Of a DNA stretch of 64,000 bases, positions 9,067-17,366 are shown piece after piece (the stretch's first letter is position 1; every line of letters starts with the position of its first letter). This stretch comes from Calothrix anomala FACHB-343. Lineage in GTDB: Bacteria > Cyanobacteriota > Cyanobacteriia > Cyanobacteriales > Nostocaceae. The stretch spans positions 124,001-188,000 of the forward strand of contig NZ_JACJQG010000003.1 of NCBI RefSeq assembly GCF_014696435.1. The letters are read 5' to 3'. A program made the translations under genes and the position numbers. A model generated the notes under the pieces. The model saw nothing but the letters and a program-made list of their open reading frames with translations. It ran no database searches and was not told where the DNA came from.

Positions 9067-10689
9067 CTAAATATCTAAGCCACTAACTATCAAATCAGGT
9101 GGATACTCAACAGTAAATTGATAATTTATCTCTCTTTTTTCTTCAGCTTGCAAAGTTAAATCCCATTCCAACATCCCCATTTCTCCCAGTTGAATTTGCG
9201 GATTAGTACGGGTGAGACGTACCTTTAATTGCTCGTTACGACTAACTGGTAATTGTTCCGTAAGTATTAAACGAGCTTCTTGATCGAGCAAGTTAGTAAT
9301 TGTCAACCGGTAACCATAAGTTATTCGTCGTTGACTGCTCATCATTTTTTTATCAACTTGACGAGTAACTAAATCGCGCTCAATTTTTAACCCTTCATCA
9401 ATACCTAAATTAATTTTGAATTCTTCTCCTGGTGCAATATGTCCTAAATTGGTTGCACCTACAAACATATTGTCTCGAAAAATATTCGCTTTACCTGGTA
9501 ATAAAGTTGCACCGTTGGCACTATTTTTCACCTTAGCTTGGAGATAGGCAAAGCTGACTAATCTGGGGATAGCAATATAATCACAATTACTAGGATAGTC
9601 ATCATTAAAAATTGTCGTTTTATGGGGTGCGCCATCGCTGGGAATATTACCACCACCATTCAGTTTAAAGGTGACTACGCTTCCTGCTTGAGATACTTCA
9701 GCAACTACAATTTCTGCTTCTATAGGACTTTCCTGGAGAATATCGTCGTCTGCTTCCTCAATTTCGCTAGTCGCCGCTTGTGCCATCATGGGCATTTGTA
9801 TAGCTCTACGACTTATAAAGTCTACTGGCGGACGGGAATGAGCATTTATATACCAGGGTTCCAGCTTTGGAGGTAATGTACCTAATCCTGGTTTAGCTGT
9901 AGAAAGGGTGAGAGCTACACCTAGCCAATCTTCGCCTGTGCTTTGGGTGACTTCAGCTAAGTAAGTAAGATTAACAATATTAGTACTAATGTTAAAGCGC
10001 AAATCATACAGTGGAGTCCAACTAGCACGATTCACTACATAAGAAACCTCTAGTTCAAAGTCTCCTGCACCAGCTACTTCCACCGCTATAACTAAACTCA
10101 CACTTTCTTTCGGGTGGGGTGTTTGGATTTTTTGCAGTGAGGCGTGGAGAACTTGTAATTGCTTGTCTAGTTCTTCTTGTTGGGTTTTGCATTCCCCAGA
10201 AGCGATCGCATATTCACCATACTGGCTACCTAAAAAATTGAGAAAATCTAGAGTTTCGCTGAGGCTGAGATTTTTCCGCGACAAACTTTGAGCAAAGGGT
10301 TCTTCTGTTTTTTCTCGCAAGCCAGCAATAAAACTAGACTGCAAAGCTAAGGCATCGATTTGTGCTTGCAGGTGGCGTTTTTCGGCTTCTAACTGCTGAA
10401 TTTGTCTCGTGAGTTGGTTTACCCTGTCTACAACTGGTTCAGCCGTGTAAATGCGATCGCTACTAACGCCTAACAACCTCACCCCTACTGTACCTTTACC
10501 GCTAACCCTCACAGAATCAGTTTCTAGAGTTACTGGTAGGGAAGTCAGGACTAATTCTTTTTCCTCTCCTGTCAAGGAAACCCTAGCCTGTCTTGTGACT
10601 AGGGCGCGATCGCTGTATACTGTCACAGCAACAATCTGGCTGTCTACAGTTTTACGTAAAGAATTTGTTTGTGAATTGTCAGTTATCAT
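9067..10689 (-). CDS. MuiA-like protein (DUF4140/DUF4139)
   Basis: 540 residues. The N-terminal part (about 15-110; VTVYSDRALVTRQARVSL, SVRVSGKGTVGVRLLGV) matches DUF4140, followed by a coiled coil with RQIQQLEAEKRHLQAQI. The larger C-terminal part (about 200-535) is DUF4139, with ELEVSYVVNRASWTPLYDLR and LTYLAEVTQSTGEDWLGVAL. This is the architecture of the 'mucoidy inhibitor MuiA' family. The biochemical function is unknown; the name comes from an effect on capsule when a homologue was expressed. No signal peptide is visible. An acidic, low-complexity insertion (EEADDDILQESPIEAEI) interrupts DUF4139. No operon partner. Confidence 0.8.
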   Translation of the reverse strand: MITDNSQTNSLRKTVDSQIVAVTVYSDRALVTRQARVSLTGEEKELVLTSLPVTLETDSVRVSGKGTVGVRLLGVSSDRIYTAEPVVDRVNQLTRQIQQLEAEKRHLQAQIDALALQSSFIAGLREKTEEPFAQSLSRKNLSLSETLDFLNFLGSQYGEYAIASGECKTQQEELDKQLQVLHASLQKIQTPHPKESVSLVIAVEVAGAGDFELEVSYVVNRASWTPLYDLRFNISTNIVNLTYLAEVTQSTGEDWLGVALTLSTAKPGLGTLPPKLEPWYINAHSRPPVDFISRRAIQMPMMAQAATSEIEEADDDILQESPIEAEIVVAEVSQAGSVVTFKLNGGGNIPSDGAPHKTTIFNDDYPSNCDYIAIPRLVSFAYLQAKVKNSANGATLLPGKANIFRDNMFVGATNLGHIAPGEEFKINLGIDEGLKIERDLVTRQVDKKMMSSQRRITYGYRLTITNLLDQEARLILTEQLPVSRNEQLKVRLTRTNPQIQLGEMGMLEWDLTLQAEEKREINYQFTVEYPPDLIVSGLDI

Positions 10690-10701
10690 GGTTCAGTAAT
10701 A

Positions 10702-10829
10702 TTGGGCATTGGGCATGGAGCATGGGGCATGGGGCATTGGGACAAAAACAGTTCTCAATTTTGAATTTTGAATTTTGAATTTTGAATTTATTCCCCTAGC
10801 CCCTAACCCCTAACCCCTAGCCTCTAACT
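10702..10829. repeat. Cluster of three heptamer STRRs
   Basis: Three different 7-bp arrays follow each other: GGGCATT-type (10702-10740), TTTTGAA (10757-10789) and CCCCTAA/CCCCTAG (10793-10829). They fill the gap between the MuiA-like gene and the LysR gene and run into the 3' end of the latter. Confidence 0.8.
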
Positions 10830-11775
10830 CCTTTTCATTCTGGAATTGCTCAAAAGTACCCCAAGAAAAAGACGTATTTTGCTCGATAAAGTTCTTGGCT
10901 GCATTAATCAAGTAATCATAATAGGTACGAGCGACAATTGATAACTGTTTACCAGAAGGGTAAACCATGTACCAAGTACGCTTAATCGGAAAGTGCTGTA
11001 CATCCAAAATACTTAATTCAGAAGATTCAGCAATTAAAGTATGACGAGATAATACAGAAATTCCTAAACCGCCTGCGATCGCTTGTTTAATTGCCTCATT
11101 ACTCCCCAATTCTAATTTCACATTTACGGCTACTTCATGTTCGTCAAACAGGCTTTGGACAGCCCGACGAGTACCTGAACCAGGTTCTCGCATAATAAAA
11201 GGTTCTTGCGCCAGACGCTGAATGGGAATATTTGTCTCCTTCGCCAATGGATGATTCACTGGTGCAAATACAACCAGAGGATTATCTAAAAATGGCTGAC
11301 AATTCACATCAATATTTTCTGGGACTTGGCTCATAATATACAAGTCGTCCAGATTATTCACCATTCTTTCTAAAATCCGTTCGTGGTTTGTGACTTGCAG
11401 GGAAATATCTATGCCTGGATAAAGTTGACAAAATGGCCCCAATAAACGCGGCACAAAATATTTTGCGGTTGTAATTACGGCTAATTTTAATTGACCCTGT
11501 TTTAGCCCTTTCAAATCGGCTACTTTCATTTCAAATTGGGCTATGGTGTCAAAAATTTGCCGACAAGTAGCAAACAACTCGCGTCCTGCTTCTGTTAAAT
11601 ATAGGCGCTTACCAACCTGCTCAAATAAAGGCAAACCGACCGATTTTGTTAATTGCTTGATCTGCATGGAAACGGTAGGCTGAGTGAGGAACAATTCCTC
11701 AGCAGCACGAGTAAAGCTACCGTGACGTGCTGCCGCCTCGAACACCTTCAACTGGTGTAGCGTCGCTTGGTTCAA
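10810..11775 (-). CDS. LysR-family transcriptional regulator, CmpR-like
   Basis: 321 residues with an N-terminal winged helix (LHQLKVFEAAARHGSFTRAA, then LFLTQPTVSMQIKQL) and a LysR substrate-binding domain (LKLAVITTAKYFVPRLLGPF ... MREPGSGTRRAVQ ... ELGSNEAIKQAIAGGLGISV). The start is a TTG, supported by AGAGGAG 8 bp upstream and by the family N-terminus. The sequence is closest, from memory, to CmpR/CcmR-type regulators, which respond to 2-phosphoglycolate, 2-oxoglutarate or related signals of carbon status. It is the last gene after ccmO on the same strand, so a role in controlling ccm, ndhF4-ndhD4-cupB or bicarbonate uptake is likely but inferred. It does not look like the RbcR (Ycf30) branch. 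Confidence 0.85.
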   Translation of the reverse strand: MNQATLHQLKVFEAAARHGSFTRAAEELFLTQPTVSMQIKQLTKSVGLPLFEQVGKRLYLTEAGRELFATCRQIFDTIAQFEMKVADLKGLKQGQLKLAVITTAKYFVPRLLGPFCQLYPGIDISLQVTNHERILERMVNNLDDLYIMSQVPENIDVNCQPFLDNPLVVFAPVNHPLAKETNIPIQRLAQEPFIMREPGSGTRRAVQSLFDEHEVAVNVKLELGSNEAIKQAIAGGLGISVLSRHTLIAESSELSILDVQHFPIKRTWYMVYPSGKQLSIVARTYYDYLINAAKNFIEQNTSFSWGTFEQFQNEKELEARG

Positions 11776-12060
11776 GGGTGATTCTCCTCTAAGAGCGATA
11801 CTTTAGACATAAATCTAGTATCACTGAACACTTGCATTCGCGATAGCATTGGTCATACAAAAGTTCTGATTCATAAGTATAGATATTACTCTATGAACCC
11901 TATTACGACTTAGATCTTTTCCTTATAGGGGGGAACGGTTATTATCAAAACAACAAAGCAAAGCGTAAGATGCCTTCCAGCTCCAGATGAATGCTGAATA
12001 TTGAATCCTGAATGCGGATTGCCTACGATCCATTATTCCTAATTCATCATTCACCATTCA

Positions 12061-12834
12061 TCATTCTTCCAAAACCTTGACGGGTAACTGTGCTAAATCT
12101 GGTAACTCAAGCGTTTCAAGTTCCGCAACTTGCTCTCGAATATTCACAGGGATGTTGATTGGTTGACGTTTTTCTATCCAGCAACTTGCCAGTGGTAGAG
12201 TCTGTTCTAATTCATCCAATGGTCTAGGAATCACCATTACAGCGTTCAACTCTCCAATTCTTTCTGCCTCATACATTCCAGCTTCTACGGCAACGGCAAC
12301 ATTAGCTACAGAACCACGAATAATGGCTGTACACAAACCCGCACCAATTTTTTCATAAGCTGCTAAATGCACATCAGCTGATTTCAGCATGGCATCGCAG
12401 GCTCCTACCATCGCCGGAAATCCCCGCGTTTCCACCAAACCAACGGCTTGATTACTCAAACGGCTATAACTGCCGTCCTCCATAATTTTACTGAGAGTAG
12501 TGGTAATGGGTAACACTATATCTAAATTAGGGTAAGGACGGGGAATAACTAAGCTAGATACCAATTGACCAAATTGTTCTGCAGTTTGCACGCCAGCTTC
12601 TACAGCCAAACGCACATCAGCGATCCCACCACGAATAATGGCTGTGCAATGACCGCCACCAATTTTTTCATAGCCAACTAAATGTACCCCTGCGGATTTT
12701 AGCATCATATCCGCAGTCCCTACAATTGCGGGAAAACTTAGGGTAGATACCATACCCAAAGCGGTGTCTTTGAGGTTATCTCGCCGACGTGCAGCTTGAA
12801 CAGTGCTAATAGCTCTTTGATTAGATGTTTCCAT
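12061..12834 (-). CDS. ccmO: Carboxysome shell protein CcmO (tandem BMC)
   Basis: 257 residues from the ATG at 12834, with GGAG 7 bp upstream; an upstream start at 12855 lacks such a site. Two bacterial-microcompartment domains lie in tandem: about 25-110 (ALGMVSTLSFPAIVGTADMM, pore region YEKIGGGHCTAIIRG) and about 128-213 (AVGLVETRGFPAMVGACDAM, pore region YEKIGAGLCTAIIRG). This is the CcmO architecture; it forms a pseudohexamer (trimer) in the beta-carboxysome shell and is needed for shell assembly in model species. The C-terminal ~45 residues are an acidic tail. It lies 131 bp downstream of ccmN. Confidence 0.93.
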   Translation of the reverse strand: METSNQRAISTVQAARRRDNLKDTALGMVSTLSFPAIVGTADMMLKSAGVHLVGYEKIGGGHCTAIIRGGIADVRLAVEAGVQTAEQFGQLVSSLVIPRPYPNLDIVLPITTTLSKIMEDGSYSRLSNQAVGLVETRGFPAMVGACDAMLKSADVHLAAYEKIGAGLCTAIIRGSVANVAVAVEAGMYEAERIGELNAVMVIPRPLDELEQTLPLASCWIEKRQPINIPVNIREQVAELETLELPDLAQLPVKVLEE

Positions 12835-12965
12835 GTGAAGTCTCCGGATACTCACAGAAAGAATAAAGGTTCAAGGATGAAAGCATAATGAATATTAAAT
12901 TCTTAAATTAGCTATAATTTCATCCTTCATCCTTCATACATCAGATGACATCTTACAATTAACAC

Positions 12966-13754
12966 TTATTCAGACCGATCGTCAGAGATGGGTTCATTTA
13001 GAGATTGTCTATGGGGAAATAATGTCACTAATAACCTTTGAATGCTACCTGTACCATAAATTTGTGTGCCAAAACTGTTGGCTGATTCGCTAGTAGCAGG
13101 TTCATTAGATTCTGAAGATTCTACTGCAGCAGGTTCTAAATTAGAAGCACCCAAAGACGGGGTTTCTTCTACAGCCGGAGATTCATTTACCTCTGGAGTC
13201 GCAGGCTGAGATTCTGAACTAGATTGATGTTGTAATTCTAGGAAAAATCCCCCAGAGATAGTAGTAGAGGAAGTCGTTTTTTCCCCATTACTACTTTTAC
13301 TCTTGTCTCTTTGCCTGCCAATTAAAGTCCTTTGTTCTTTTATCGTCTGGGTATTGCTAGAAGCATTAATTGCTGCTGGTTCCGGTTTTTTCGCTTCAAT
13401 TTGTCGGCTAGAGTCTCCCAAAATTGAACCAGGGGGAATTACTTGTCCCGGTGCAACTGAACAGTGAAACACTGTGGTAGCGGAACCAATACAAGCATTT
13501 GTACCGATTGTACCTTGACCAACCATGAGAAAACCGGCTCCCAAGTTTACTCCTGCTTCTATTTCTAGGGTTCCTTCATGAATTTGCAGAATCGAACCCA
13601 TACCAATACAGACTCCTGGGCCAATGATGATTTTGCTGTTTGCAGCCGCTTGGAGTATCACCCCTGGTGCGAGTACTGCACTAGGATGAATAGTCACCTC
13701 GCCACTAATATAAGAGTCAAAGTTATTGCTGAGGCGCAGTGGCGGCACAGACAT
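12966..13754 (-). CDS. ccmN: Carboxysome assembly protein CcmN
   Basis: 262 residues from the ATG at 13754, which has GAGGTG 9 bp upstream; the GTG at 13766 overlaps that site and is unlikely. The N-terminal ~120 residues form a left-handed beta-helix of hexapeptide repeats (VTIHPSAVLAPGVILQA, IGPGVCIGMGSIL, LGAGFLMVGQGTIGTNACIG). A long low-complexity linker rich in Ser, Glu and Pro follows. Near the C-terminus is a short amphipathic segment, YGTGSIQRLLVTLFP, the encapsulation peptide by which CcmN recruits shell proteins onto the CcmM-Rubisco core. A short Ser/Asp tail follows it. Its place between ccmM and ccmO fits. Confidence 0.92.
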   Translation of the reverse strand: MSVPPLRLSNNFDSYISGEVTIHPSAVLAPGVILQAAANSKIIIGPGVCIGMGSILQIHEGTLEIEAGVNLGAGFLMVGQGTIGTNACIGSATTVFHCSVAPGQVIPPGSILGDSSRQIEAKKPEPAAINASSNTQTIKEQRTLIGRQRDKSKSSNGEKTTSSTTISGGFFLELQHQSSSESQPATPEVNESPAVEETPSLGASNLEPAAVESSESNEPATSESANSFGTQIYGTGSIQRLLVTLFPHRQSLNEPISDDRSE

Positions 13755-13898
13755 GGAAATTGTCACCTCGGAAGCCGGAAAAATGAGAAATTGAGGAAGA
13801 TATAAAGGATGCAGACAATGAAAATGTGGCTTGCCGCAGGCTTGGATGAAAAATCACATTTTATACTTCATCCTTTATACTTTCTACTTCCATACTAT

Positions 13899-15551
13899 CT
13901 ATGGGCGTTGAATAATAGTCTCTAGTACCCGACGTTTAGCTTTAGGATCGATACCAATCAGACGCACATATTCACCGGCGTATTCTGCCAGGTTCGCTTC
14001 TATGGCAGCGATCGCTTCTCTTTCAGAATTAGCTTGAATTGTGCCGGTACTTGTCCAGGAACCAGTGCGGAAGCGTCTTTGGTCTACATGTTCAATGCTA
14101 ATTTTATTCCCAGCTGCTATTAATTGCCGCAACTGCTCTACTACTTCTCCACTTAAGCGGGTGCTAGTTGCAGGTGCTGTAGCTGTAGCTGTTGCGCCAC
14201 CGCTAAAGGAGGATTTCTGGCTGCTAGCTGGTTGAGCAGGGCCATTGGGACGTTGGATAATGCTTTCTAATACCCGACGCTTGGCTTTGGTATCAATACC
14301 AATTAAACGTACATACTCACCTTGATGGTTATTGATGCAGTCTTCTAGTGCTGCAATAACTTCATTGGTGGAGATAGAGTTAATTGGCTGACAGCTTTGC
14401 CAAGAACCTGTGCGGAAACGACGCTCGTCTACATGTTCTGTACCGATTTTGTAACCGCCTGCCAACAGTTGGCTAATTTGTTCTACGGTTTCGGCACTGA
14501 TGCGTCCATTGCTAGCGCCATGACCGTTAGTACTAGCTTTGTAGCTACCATTAGATTGAGCAGCAGGAGCTTTAAAGGTAGCTGGTGCGGCAACAGTGCC
14601 ATCGGGACGTTGGATAATAGTTTCTAATACGCGGCGTCTACCGTTGTCGATACCGAATAAGCGTACATACTCGCCTGCGTGATCTGCTAGACAACCTTCT
14701 AAAGCTGCGATCGCTTCTCCCAAAGATCTCGCATCAATCGGCTGACAACTAGTCCAAGAACCTGTGCGGAATCTTCTTTGATCTACATGTTCCGTGCCAA
14801 TTCTATACCCTTGCTGTAACAAATAGCGTAATTGCTCTATTGTTTCTGCACTCAAACTTCCGCTTGCCACTTCACTACTCCTTTCCAGCTCTAAAACAGT
14901 AATGCCATTTCTTGTAGAAGATTTTTTTATTTCGTCCCGAATGGGCGCAATACATTTACTATCCGCCACACACAGATAGCCAGCCCGTAGTGCTTGATTA
15001 ATGCCCACTACGTGATGGGTAAATTCCTGATCTCGCGCTTGCACATCAGGTAAGCGATCGGCTTGTTGCTGATTGGTAATAATCGCTCCTGAAGGTACGT
15101 ATTTACCAGGGGGAATTTCGACATCTTGAATTAAAGCGTGCATCATGACGATGCAGCCTGCACCCACCCTGGCATTAAATACTGTAGAGCGAAAGCCAAT
15201 AAAGGAATTATCCCCAACATAAGCTGGCCCGTGAATTAAGGCCATATGGGTAATGGAAGCATTTTTTCCAATCCAGACCGAGTATTCTGCTTGGTCATCA
15301 CCAATTACTCGGCCTTGCTCCAACCCATGAATTACTACACCATCTTGAATATTAGTATTTTCACCAATGAAAAAAGGTGTACCTTCATCCGCTCTAATCG
15401 AAGTCCCCGGAGCAACGATGACATTTGCACCTATGCGCACGTCTCCAATCACTTTGGAAAACGAATGTACAAATGAGCTGTCATGGATTGTTGGCTCAGC
15501 TAAGTTCCTCGACCACGGGGTTGGGGGTGCCACCGTGCTGCTGACTGCCAT
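13899..15551 (-). CDS. ccmM: Carboxysome scaffold protein CcmM with three SSUL domains
   Basis: 550 residues; AGGAGG lies 9 bp before the ATG. Residues about 20-200 form a gamma-carbonic-anhydrase beta-helix with the metal histidines in VIHGLEQ and [12 protein letters not shown]. Then come three Rubisco-small-subunit-like (SSUL) modules at about 233-315, 354-440 and 466-550, each with HVD(Q/E)RRFRTGSW and EYVRL(F/I)GID and ending VLE(T/S)IIQRP. Linkers are Ser/Ala/Gly-rich. CcmM links Rubisco to CcmN, the shell and CcaA. Each SSUL carries few cysteines; SSUL1 and SSUL2 have SCQPI, where SSUL3 has STGTI. A strong internal start at 14870 would give a 323-residue SSUL-only form (CcmM35-like). 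Confidence 0.95.
   Translation of the reverse strand: MAVSSTVAPPTPWSRNLAEPTIHDSSFVHSFSKVIGDVRIGANVIVAPGTSIRADEGTPFFIGENTNIQDGVVIHGLEQGRVIGDDQAEYSVWIGKNASITHMALIHGPAYVGDNSFIGFRSTVFNARVGAGCIVMMHALIQDVEIPPGKYVPSGAIITNQQQADRLPDVQARDQEFTHHVVGINQALRAGYLCVADSKCIAPIRDEIKKSSTRNGITVLELERSSEVASGSLSAETIEQLRYLLQQGYRIGTEHVDQRRFRTGSWTSCQPIDARSLGEAIAALEGCLADHAGEYVRLFGIDNGRRRVLETIIQRPDGTVAAPATFKAPAAQSNGSYKASTNGHGASNGRISAETVEQISQLLAGGYKIGTEHVDERRFRTGSWQSCQPINSISTNEVIAALEDCINNHQGEYVRLIGIDTKAKRRVLESIIQRPNGPAQPASSQKSSFSGGATATATAPATSTRLSGEVVEQLRQLIAAGNKISIEHVDQRRFRTGSWTSTGTIQANSEREAIAAIEANLAEYAGEYVRLIGIDPKAKRRVLETIIQRP
14868..14886 (-). promoter_or_regulatory. Internal ribosome-binding site and GTG for short CcmM
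   Basis: On the minus strand GGAAAGGAG (14886-14878) is followed by 7 nt and then GTG (14870-14868), in frame at codon 228 of ccmM, right between the carbonic-anhydrase domain and the first SSUL. Predicted product: 323 residues, about 35 kDa. The same trick yields CcmM35 in Synechococcus elongatus. Confidence 0.75.
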
Positions 15552-15572
15552 CGCGAGATTCCTCCTAAATTT

Positions 15573-15718
15573 GTCAATTGTCAGTTGTCAGTTGTCAGTC
15601 GTCAATTGTCAGTTGTCAGTTGTCATTTGTCTTTTGTTGTTTGTCATTTGTTTGTTGACTAATGACCAATGACTAATGACCAATGACTAATGACCAATGA
15701 CTAATGACCAATGACTAT
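15573..15718. repeat. Heptamer-based repeats between ccmL and ccmM
   Basis: TCAGTTG-type heptamers (15573-15655) pass into ATGACCAATGACTA 14-mers (15660-15715), i.e. double heptamers. They lie between ccmL and ccmM within the ccm cluster. Confidence 0.8.
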
Positions 15719-16017
15719 CTATATTGGTCTTTTTTGCTGTAAATGAGACGATCTTCAACATGAATAGTATCAATTATCGCCACTACCGCAGCATCTAACG
15801 GCCGATGTTCGTTACCAGGAACTTGACGAGCCGCACTACCACGACTGAAAAGTACCCACTCATCTACTCCTGCGCCGACAATATCTGCTGCTACTTCGTA
15901 CTTTGGCAGGAGGTTCCCTTCTTCATCTACTAATTGCAACAACAGTAGTTTCACACCTCGAAGACTTGGCTCTTTTTGCGTGCTAACTACTGTTCCACGA
16001 ACTTTAGCAATTTGCAT
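15715..16017 (-). CDS. ccmL: Carboxysome vertex protein CcmL
   Basis: 100 residues of the EutN/CcmL family, which forms pentamers that cap the icosahedral vertices of the shell. It begins MQIAKVRGTVVSTQKEP, continues with LLLLQLVDEEGN, and carries the conserved VGAGVDEWVLFSRGSAAR loop. It ends just upstream of the heptamer repeats. It starts 6 bp after ccmK1 ends, so it is probably translated from the same message. Confidence 0.95.
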   Translation of the reverse strand: MQIAKVRGTVVSTQKEPSLRGVKLLLLQLVDEEGNLLPKYEVAADIVGAGVDEWVLFSRGSAARQVPGNEHRPLDAAVVAIIDTIHVEDRLIYSKKDQYR

Positions 16018-16023
16018 TACAAG

Positions 16024-16368
16024 TTATGGTCTTCTGCCGAAAGGACGAATGGCGTTTACATTTTCCCGGAATTGTTCTACATCTTCTGTATAACGAATTG
16101 GCAGGACGTATTCTAAGTTTTCATGAGGACGGGCAATGATGTGGGTAGATAGAACTTGTCCGCCGTTAACGCGCTTTACTGATTCCACCCCAGCTGCTAC
16201 TGAGGCTTGGACTTCGGATACATCTCCCCGAACGATGACGGTAACTCGACCGCTACCAATTTTTTCATAGCCTACTAAGGTGACGCGAGCCGCTTTCACC
16301 ATCGCGTCTGCTGCTTCTACTACTGCGGGAAAGCCTAGCGTTTCTACCATTCCTACTGCAATCGACAT
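16024..16368 (-). CDS. ccmK1: Carboxysome shell protein CcmK (CcmK1-type)
   Basis: 114 residues, single BMC domain forming flat hexamers of the beta-carboxysome facets. It shows [20 protein letters not shown], the pore segment [15 protein letters not shown] and [19 protein letters not shown]. It has a C-terminal extension ([14 protein letters not shown]) longer than that of its neighbour; this longer form is the CcmK1 pattern in the K2-K1 order. It lies 97 bp downstream of ccmK2 and has AAGGATT upstream. The numbering of paralogues is by position and length. Confidence 0.9.
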   Translation of the reverse strand: MSIAVGMVETLGFPAVVEAADAMVKAARVTLVGYEKIGSGRVTVIVRGDVSEVQASVAAGVESVKRVNGGQVLSTHIIARPHENLEYVLPIRYTEDVEQFRENVNAIRPFGRRP

Positions 16369-16465
16369 TAGTTTTAATCCTTAATGACAGTTTTTAACTC
16401 TGGACAACACAAGCACTCAAGAAGGCAACCCCGTTAATCAATTATCTATGGTTGTAATGGGTTTT

Positions 16466-16774
16466 TTACGTGCGGAACTGTTCTACAGCTTCTGTATACC
16501 GAATTGGTAAGACGTATTCCAGGTTTTCATGAGGCCGGGCAATGATGTGGGTTGATACTACCTCACCACCGTTAACTCTTCTGGCTGCTTCTACCCCAGC
16601 TGCTACTGAGGCTTGGACTTCTGATACATCCCCTCGCACAATTACTGTGACTCGTGCGCTACCAATTTTTTCATATCCTACTAATGTTACACGAGCGGCT
16701 TTCACCATCGCATCAGCAGCTTCTACTACTGCGGGGAAGCCTTTAGTCTCAATCATTCCAACTGCAATTGGCAT
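16466..16774 (-). CDS. ccmK2: Carboxysome shell protein CcmK (CcmK2-type)
   Basis: 102 residues, single BMC domain, first gene of the ccm cluster; AGGAG lies 7 bp before the ATG. It is very close to ccmK1 through the domain, but the pore segment reads [11 protein letters not shown], with Ala where CcmK1 has Gly, and it ends at EQFRT without the extension. Near-identical paralogues of this kind form the bulk shell layer. The promoter for ccmK2-K1-L-M-N-O most likely lies in the 592-bp region upstream. Confidence 0.92.
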   Translation of the reverse strand: MPIAVGMIETKGFPAVVEAADAMVKAARVTLVGYEKIGSARVTVIVRGDVSEVQASVAAGVEAARRVNGGEVVSTHIIARPHENLEYVLPIRYTEAVEQFRT

Positions 16775-17366
16775 CGCAGAACTCCTACAAAATTAATCCG
16801 ATCGGTACTGTGCTTTGAAATTTTTGACGGGGAAGCTCATCTTGAGCTAAGAAAACACTTCCAAATTAAGCATAGGAAAGCTTGGCGTTCCTGGCAATAT
16901 AAATCACTATAATAGTTTATAATAAAATCGTTTAAGAAAACTTAACAAAAATTAATGCTGTCATTTTGTTAATGAAATTTCACGGATTGCTAGAGCGGCC
17001 AATTCAGCTTTATAATTTTTTAATTACATTTGTCAAACTTAGATTAATAAAGTTTGTAATTTCTAATCAAGAGTGGCTACGGCAGTCTAGATGGTTTATC
17101 TGAACCGTCTTTCCCGCTTTTATCTTGATTTATCCAAGCATCGGCTAAAAGTTATATAAGTTTTTATAATACCAGCTATAAATTGGCAATGTATAAGTAG
17201 GAATTCTCAGGCTACAACTAAACTGTAGTTACGGAATTAAATAATTTTATTCTGTTAGATTCCAATTTTACTACCTGTCTCATGTCAAGCTAATTAGAGA
17301 AAATATATTTCAGAAAAGTTGTTTTAAAACGAGGCATTCCATACTGAGTCGTCAAAGGAAATTTAA
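16775..17366. promoter_or_regulatory. Divergent control region between ccm and ndhF4 arms
   Basis: 592 bp, AT-rich, with no open frame of note, between the ccmK2 start (minus) and the ndhF4 start (plus). Both carbon-concentrating arms must be transcribed from here. AT-rich stretches such as TTATAATAAAATCG (16917-16930) could hold promoters or LysR sites, but I cannot point to a single convincing operator. Confidence 0.5.
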
